A stretch of 17,612 bases of DNA, taken from assembly GCA_020722685.1 (NCBI GenBank), contig DYKH01000110.1, forward strand, positions 1 to 17,612, written 5' to 3'. The DNA is from Caldithrix sp. (GTDB lineage Bacteria > KSB1 > UBA2214 > DYKH01). The notes beneath the pieces were generated by a model that saw only the letters and a program-made list of their open reading frames with translations, searched no databases and was not told the origin of the DNA. Positions 13,661 through 17,612 of the stretch are shown one piece after another. The position numbers were made by a program, and so were the translations under genes. The number at the start of each line of letters is the position of its first letter. Position 1 is the first letter of the stretch.

Positions 13661-13762
13661 TCTCGGCTCCTAATGTTGCACCAGAAGGTTTGCCAATCGG
13701 CTGAAATTAGAGGATGGCAAAAAACCGACACGTATTGATCCCATGAAACAAGAGATTGCGCT

Positions 13763-14055
13763 ATTCATCCATTTTATCACGTCAAGTCGTTTGCCATCAT
13801 TGCACCCTGTACTCCAAAAGTGCGGTTTGATGACAATTCAACTTAAACGATCGATTTTTCTCCCGCCCCGTCAGGTGAGCTCTATGGCCCATTGCGCGAT
13901 TTGTCCTTGTTCAACAGGGTGCGAATAGACCTGAGGTGCAAACCTTGGTGTGGCCCAATGGTGCTGATTTTGACCCAGCGACCTTGCACGATTGGCCCGA
14001 TCACCTCGAAAAGTTCGTTGAATTGGCCCGTCGGTGGGAAATGGCATCTGCGTAG
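13763..14055 (+). pseudogene. Decayed DUF2442 gene (nonsense mutation plus frameshift)
   Basis: Reading from 13763 gives HPFYHVKSFAIIAP, then VRFDDNST followed by TAA (13844-13846), then TIDFSPAPSGELYGPLRDLS and LFNRVRID to 13930. A one-base shift there, as if one C of GACCC were lost, restores PEVQTLVWPNGADFDPATLH and DWPDHLEKFVELARRWEMASA, ending in TAG (14053-14055). The GPLRDLSLFNxVRIDPEVxTLVWPNGADF pattern is typical of DUF2442 proteins, small partners usually found next to DUF4160 genes in putative toxin-antitoxin pairs. There is no ATG at the expected start, and no DUF4160 gene remains nearby. Two independent lesions mark it as dead. Confidence 0.75.
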
Positions 14056-14182
14056 ATATTGGAATCTCGCTCAAGTTTTGAAGTTTTGTCGCGTCATCGT
14101 CACGTACTTTGGTAAATAGTGATTTCTTGAGTTTCTTGCATTTCAAAAAGAACATTTTCCTAACAAACTGTCAACATCGGCC
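14056..14182. other. Leader region of ggt without a clear promoter
   Basis: The whole of 13401-14182 (782 bp) has no intact gene: it holds the two remnants above and this AT-rich 127 bp. TTTCTTG occurs twice (from about 14123 and 14132), and TTGCAT is a possible -35 box without a good -10. No Shine-Dalgarno sequence precedes the ggt ATG. Confidence 0.4.
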
Positions 14183-15907
14183 ATGATTAAGCATTCCAAG
14201 TTCGCCATCCTTCTTTCTTTTTGCTTATTCAATCTTGTCGTACTCTGTAATGGCGATACCGCCAACGCCGCATCGGCCAGGCCCGTCAAAGCTAAGCATG
14301 GCATGGTGGTTTCTTCCCAGCGCATTGCCTCGGAAGTTGGAGTGGCCATGCTCAAAGCCGGCGGCAATGCAGTGGACGCGGCGGTCGCTACCGGATTTGC
14401 TCTTGCCGTGGTGCATCCGAGCGCCGGCAATATTGGCGGTGGCGGTTTCATGGTTATTCGTTTTTCCGACGGGCATTCGACCACCATCGATTTTCGCGAG
14501 AAGGCGCCGGCTAAAGCACATCGGGATATGTACCTCAACGCCGATGGCTCTGTGAACTCGCAGTTAAGTACGGTTGGCCACTTGGCTGCCGGCGTGCCGG
14601 GGAGCGTGGCCGGACTGTGTTACGCCTTGAAAAAGTATGGCACAATGCCTCTGAAAAAAGTCATGGCGCCAGCAATCATTTTAGCCAAGAAGGGATTTGT
14701 CCTCTCCGAGGAGCAGGCGCAGGATCTGGCTCATCAGAAAAGCGAATTTCTAAAATTTTCCGCCACAGCAGAGATTTTTTTGCATCGGAACGGTGAGCCT
14801 TGGAAGGCAGGCGAGAAATTCATCCAGAAAGACTTAGCCGCTTCACTGAAGCTGATCGCTGCAAGAGGCCCCGATGCATTTTATCACGGCAAGATTGCCG
14901 ACTTGATCGTCGCCGAGATGGAGCGGAATGGCGGTCTAATTAGCAGAGAAGATTTGGCGGCTTATCAGCCGGTGGAGCGCAAGCCGGTGATCGGAAGCTA
15001 CAAAGAGTATGAGATCATTTCCATGGCGCCGCCCAGCTCCGGCGGCATTGCCCTGATTCAGATGCTCAATATCTTGGAGCCGTTTGATCTAAAAAAGATG
15101 GGGCGCAACTCTTCGCGCTACATTCATCTGCTATCAGAAGCCATGCGACGGGCTTTTGCCGATCGGGCGGAGTTTTTGGGCGACCCCGATTTTACTGAAA
15201 TTCCCGTCGAACAATTGCTGGCGAAAGAATACGCGGAAGAATTGCGCCATACTCTGAATGCGGATCACGCCTCTGACTCGAAGGCGGTGGGTCATGGCAA
15301 TCCAAGCGGATTTCGAAAAGAAAGCGAGCAGACGACTCACTATTCTGTGGCAGACGAGCACGGAATGGCTGTCGCAGTGACCACCACACTAAATGGTGGC
15401 TATGGCAGCTTTGCCGTTGTAGAAGGCGCGGGATTTCTTTTGAACAACGAAATGGACGATTTTGCCGCCAAGCCGGGTTCGCCCAATATGTACGGACTCG
15501 TTCAAAGCGAGGCCAACGCCATTGCCCCCTATAAGCGCATGCTGTCTTCCATGACCCCGACTATGGTGACGAAAAACGGTCAGCTTTTTATGGTCATTGG
15601 ATCACCGGGCGGTCCCACCATCATCAATACGGTGCTGCAAGTCATTTTGAATGTGGTTGAATTCGGTATGGACATTCAGGAAGCCATTGATGCGCCGCGT
15701 TTCCATCATCAATGGCTGCCGGATGAGATCAGCTACGAGCGGGACGGATTGGTGCTGGATGTGGTGGAGAATTTGCAGGCAAAACGCCACACCCTTCGGC
15801 CAGAACGGATGATTGGCGAAGCCGAGGGCATTGTCTACGATCTGGAGAAAAGATGCTACTATGGTGCGGCGGATCCCAGAGGCGAGGGAGCGGCGGTGGG
15901 GTATTGA
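14183..15907 (+). CDS. ggt: Gamma-glutamyltransferase, secreted
   Basis: This enzyme hydrolyses or transfers the gamma-glutamyl group of glutathione and related peptides. A Sec signal peptide is evident: a basic start, a hydrophobic core (FAILLSFCLFNLVVL) and an A-rich cleavage region near residues 28-32; C22 is not in a good lipobox. Full length at 574 aa. GNAVDAAVATG (61-71), GGGGFM (85-90) and DFREKAP (103-109) belong to the large subunit. SEQTTHYSVADEHGMA (381-396) holds the processing site; T384 should become the N-terminal nucleophile of the small subunit after autocleavage. NNEMDDF (421-427), KRMLSSMTPT (451-460) and GSPGGPTI (473-480) complete the substrate site. The start has no good ribosome-binding site. 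It probably supports extracytoplasmic use of glutathione-type peptides. Confidence 0.94.
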   Translation: MIKHSKFAILLSFCLFNLVVLCNGDTANAASARPVKAKHGMVVSSQRIASEVGVAMLKAGGNAVDAAVATGFALAVVHPSAGNIGGGGFMVIRFSDGHSTTIDFREKAPAKAHRDMYLNADGSVNSQLSTVGHLAAGVPGSVAGLCYALKKYGTMPLKKVMAPAIILAKKGFVLSEEQAQDLAHQKSEFLKFSATAEIFLHRNGEPWKAGEKFIQKDLAASLKLIAARGPDAFYHGKIADLIVAEMERNGGLISREDLAAYQPVERKPVIGSYKEYEIISMAPPSSGGIALIQMLNILEPFDLKKMGRNSSRYIHLLSEAMRRAFADRAEFLGDPDFTEIPVEQLLAKEYAEELRHTLNADHASDSKAVGHGNPSGFRKESEQTTHYSVADEHGMAVAVTTTLNGGYGSFAVVEGAGFLLNNEMDDFAAKPGSPNMYGLVQSEANAIAPYKRMLSSMTPTMVTKNGQLFMVIGSPGGPTIINTVLQVILNVVEFGMDIQEAIDAPRFHHQWLPDEISYERDGLVLDVVENLQAKRHTLRPERMIGEAEGIVYDLEKRCYYGAADPRGEGAAVGY

Positions 15908-15947
15908 GGACGGTAATGGGATGCACAGTCATCTGTAGGAGATATGT

Positions 15948-17081
15948 ATGAGAATCCTATCTTACGAGTATGATGAGGCCAACGGTACTCAGTGGAAGTT
16001 TGACAGAGTTGATCTTGGCATGTTTAATTTGGTCGTTGGCGATTCTGGTTCCGGGAAAACGAGATTTTTGAACACGTTGTTTAATCTGGGACGGGATGTA
16101 GCGGGAAAACGTGATCATCTATTCCACGGAAATTGGATTGTCAGGCTGGAACAAAACGGTAACTTTTATAGATGGGAACTCAAGATTGATCCATCTACAA
16201 ATGGCAACCCTGTGGTAAGAAGGGAACTTCTTGTTAGAGAAACGGACAATGGTGATGCTACAATCGTTGATAGAAATGAAATAAGCTTCAGATTCAACGA
16301 CCGAACATTACCTAAACTTTCAAGAGAAAATACTTGCATCGAACTGCTTCAGGGAGAAGAGATTATTCGTCCTCTATATGAAGGTTTTAGCAAAATACTG
16401 CGTCGAGATTTCTCCAAGGAAGGGCTGGGTAAATACATCCTCTATGAGGTTATCCCAAAGGATCTTTTGCGGCTGAAGGTTCAGAATCTCGATCAATTGT
16501 TTCACATGCCGCTGGGCCTGAACTTGAAGCTTCATATTCTTAAGGAAAATTTCTCTGATATATATCAGAGCATATGTTCGTGGTACTTGGAGCTTTTCCC
16601 ATTTATTGAGGAAATTGCCATAAAGGATTTGAAAAGCATAAGAGTACCTCTTGAAAGCGATGCTCTTGGAATTTCCCCTATAGTTTGCATCAAAGAGAAG
16701 GGCATCGATAATTGGTTACCGATTCCGGAGCTGGCGTCGGGACTGCAAAAGACTTTGCTGATCATAACAGATATTTATTCTCTTCCAGATGGTGCAATTT
16801 ATCTGATAGATGAATATGAGAATTCTTTGGGAATAAGCATAATAGACTTCCTTCCCGATTGTTTGGATGAAGTTGAAAGCAACATTCAGGTGATTGTCAC
16901 AAGCCACCACCCCTATGTCATAAATCGAGTGCCGGTTGAGGATTGGATTGTTTTTAATCGGGAGGGTTGGGAGGTGAAAGTCAGGTGTGGCCCGGACAAT
17001 GTAAAGCACTATGGCCGATCAAAACAGCAGAAATTCATCCAGCTTATCAATGATCCATTTTACAATCGGGAAATCGAATGA
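15948..17081 (+). CDS. AAA/ABC-type ATPase of an OLD-like two-gene module
   Basis: This is a soluble ATPase of the SMC/RecF/OLD type, 377 aa. Walker A is GDSGSGKT (31-38). An ABC-like signature, ELASGLQKTLL (261-271), lies well after it. Walker B is YLIDEYENSLG (285-295, D288 and E289), and the H-loop is VTSHHPYVIN (317-326). The arrangement, with about 220 residues between Walker A and the signature, matches AAA_15/AAA_21-type proteins common in phage-defence operons. AGGAGAT lies just before the ATG, 40 nt after ggt. It overlaps the next gene by 4 nt (ATGA), so the two are co-translated. It is visibly more AT-rich than the aro genes, which suggests transfer. Specific system unknown. Confidence 0.85.
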   Translation: MRILSYEYDEANGTQWKFDRVDLGMFNLVVGDSGSGKTRFLNTLFNLGRDVAGKRDHLFHGNWIVRLEQNGNFYRWELKIDPSTNGNPVVRRELLVRETDNGDATIVDRNEISFRFNDRTLPKLSRENTCIELLQGEEIIRPLYEGFSKILRRDFSKEGLGKYILYEVIPKDLLRLKVQNLDQLFHMPLGLNLKLHILKENFSDIYQSICSWYLELFPFIEEIAIKDLKSIRVPLESDALGISPIVCIKEKGIDNWLPIPELASGLQKTLLIITDIYSLPDGAIYLIDEYENSLGISIIDFLPDCLDEVESNIQVIVTSHHPYVINRVPVEDWIVFNREGWEVKVRCGPDNVKHYGRSKQQKFIQLINDPFYNREIE

Positions 17082-17612
17082 ATTTCTTCGTGGTTGTCGA
17101 AGGAAAAGCAGAGGGGAAAGTGTACAAAAGGTGGATTCCATACGTGAACCCTCACGTTAGTTATGCTGGCACCTCTATTTCGGACCTGACAGTGAATAGC
17201 TTTGCAATTATCTCGGGGCAGGGATTTCCTTATTATCTCGAGGCAATAAGGAACAGCATTGAAGAAATCAACGAAATAGGCAATGTCGACAAACTGGTTG
17301 TCGCAGCCGATTCCGAGAATATGATGAGAGAAGAAAAGCTGGACGAGCTGGAAGATTACATTAGGTCTGAGTGCGCTCAGTGTTCGATTCCTATTTGCAT
17401 CGTGGTACAACATTTCTGTTTTGAAACATGCGCGCTCGGCAATCGGCGACTAGGACCTCGCAGTCCTCGTAGCTTAGAATTACGACGCTACAAAGAGTTC
17501 TTCTGTGTGTATGAGAATGATCCGGAGCTGCTGCCTCCTTTTCCTCCCAAATACAGAACTCGCGCCCAATTTGCCAAGGCATATCTCAAGGCCATGTTAA
17601 AAGATCGCAACG
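17078..17612 (+). CDS. TOPRIM-like partner of the ATPase, truncated by the window end
   Basis: The frame is open from ATG 17078 to the end of the window (178 codons seen, no stop). It begins MNFFVVVEGKAEGKVYKRWI. The hydrophobic strand plus VEGK (E8) resembles the first TOPRIM motif. KLVVAADSENM (72-82, D78 and E80) is in the position of the DxD/DxE motif, and QHFCFETCALGNRR (E116) resembles the FExW segment of DUF4276/RloB-like proteins. TOPRIM domains use these acids to bind Mg for nucleic-acid cleavage. The 4-nt overlap with an OLD-like ATPase supports an effector nuclease role, as in PARIS (AriA/AriB) or OLD-family systems. The assignment rests on motifs alone; the C-terminal part is missing. 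Confidence 0.6.
   Translation, partial: MNFFVVVEGKAEGKVYKRWIPYVNPHVSYAGTSISDLTVNSFAIISGQGFPYYLEAIRNSIEEINEIGNVDKLVVAADSENMMREEKLDELEDYIRSECAQCSIPICIVVQHFCFETCALGNRRLGPRSPRSLELRRYKEFFCVYENDPELLPPFPPKYRTRAQFAKAYLKAMLKDRN

Noticed and set aside
13743..14119. Two short plus-strand frames (13743-13928 and 13892-14119) as new small genes
   Set aside because: They are off-frame readings or pieces of the DUF2442 remnant. The DUF2442 text is recovered only by following 13763-13930 and then shifting frame.
14183..14290. Lipoprotein signal on gamma-glutamyltransferase (Cys at residue 22)
   Set aside because: The residue before Cys is Leu, not Gly, Ala or Ser, and an ordinary Sec cleavage site follows a few residues later.

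Overview
The window is bacterial DNA dominated by one long plus-strand operon (about 3.1-11.5 kb) that encodes every shikimate-pathway enzyme from DAHP synthase to chorismate synthase. It also carries the first enzymes leading from chorismate to tyrosine. The aro genes are of moderate GC content and tightly packed (1-nt gap, 4-, 8- and 20-nt overlaps), and GTG and TTG starts are common. The DAHP synthase is the Thermotoga-like Iβ type with an N-terminal ferredoxin-like domain, and TyrA carries an ACT domain. I cannot name the organism; an uncultured or environmental lineage is only an inference.

Layout. Positions 1-2300 hold an intrinsic-terminator-like hairpin, a hypothetical polytopic membrane protein, a possible 39-aa membrane peptide, an imperfect inverted repeat built from 15-nt units, and an apparently intact Phd/VapC toxin-antitoxin pair with a palindromic operator and a 15-codon upstream ORF. 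Positions 2300-3040 hold a decayed DUF433/DUF5615-type pair. Positions 3111-3314 form a control region: a promoter, a 22-codon leader peptide with eight Phe/Trp/Tyr residues among its first 14, and an intrinsic terminator whose 5' arm can pair alternatively with the end of the leader ORF. This is the architecture of ribosome-mediated transcription attenuation.

The operon order is chorismate mutase, aroF, tyrA, aroA, aroE, aroC, aroK, aroB, a 38-aa small ORF, aroQ. The control region would let the cell's supply of charged aromatic tRNAs set transcription of the entire supply route. Allosteric control probably adds to this through the ferredoxin-like domain of the DAHP synthase and the ACT domain of TyrA. 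No prephenate dehydratase is in the window.

Downstream, polX (DNA polymerase X with a PHP domain) has its own near-consensus promoter. A 780-bp stretch without an intact gene then holds two further small decayed genes, one of them clearly DUF2442-like. A secreted gamma-glutamyltransferase follows. The right edge carries an AT-richer pair that looks transferred: an AAA/ABC-type ATPase overlapping by 4 nt a protein with TOPRIM-like signatures, cut by the window end. That pair resembles two-gene anti-phage modules (OLD-like, PARIS-like), but its identity is unproven.
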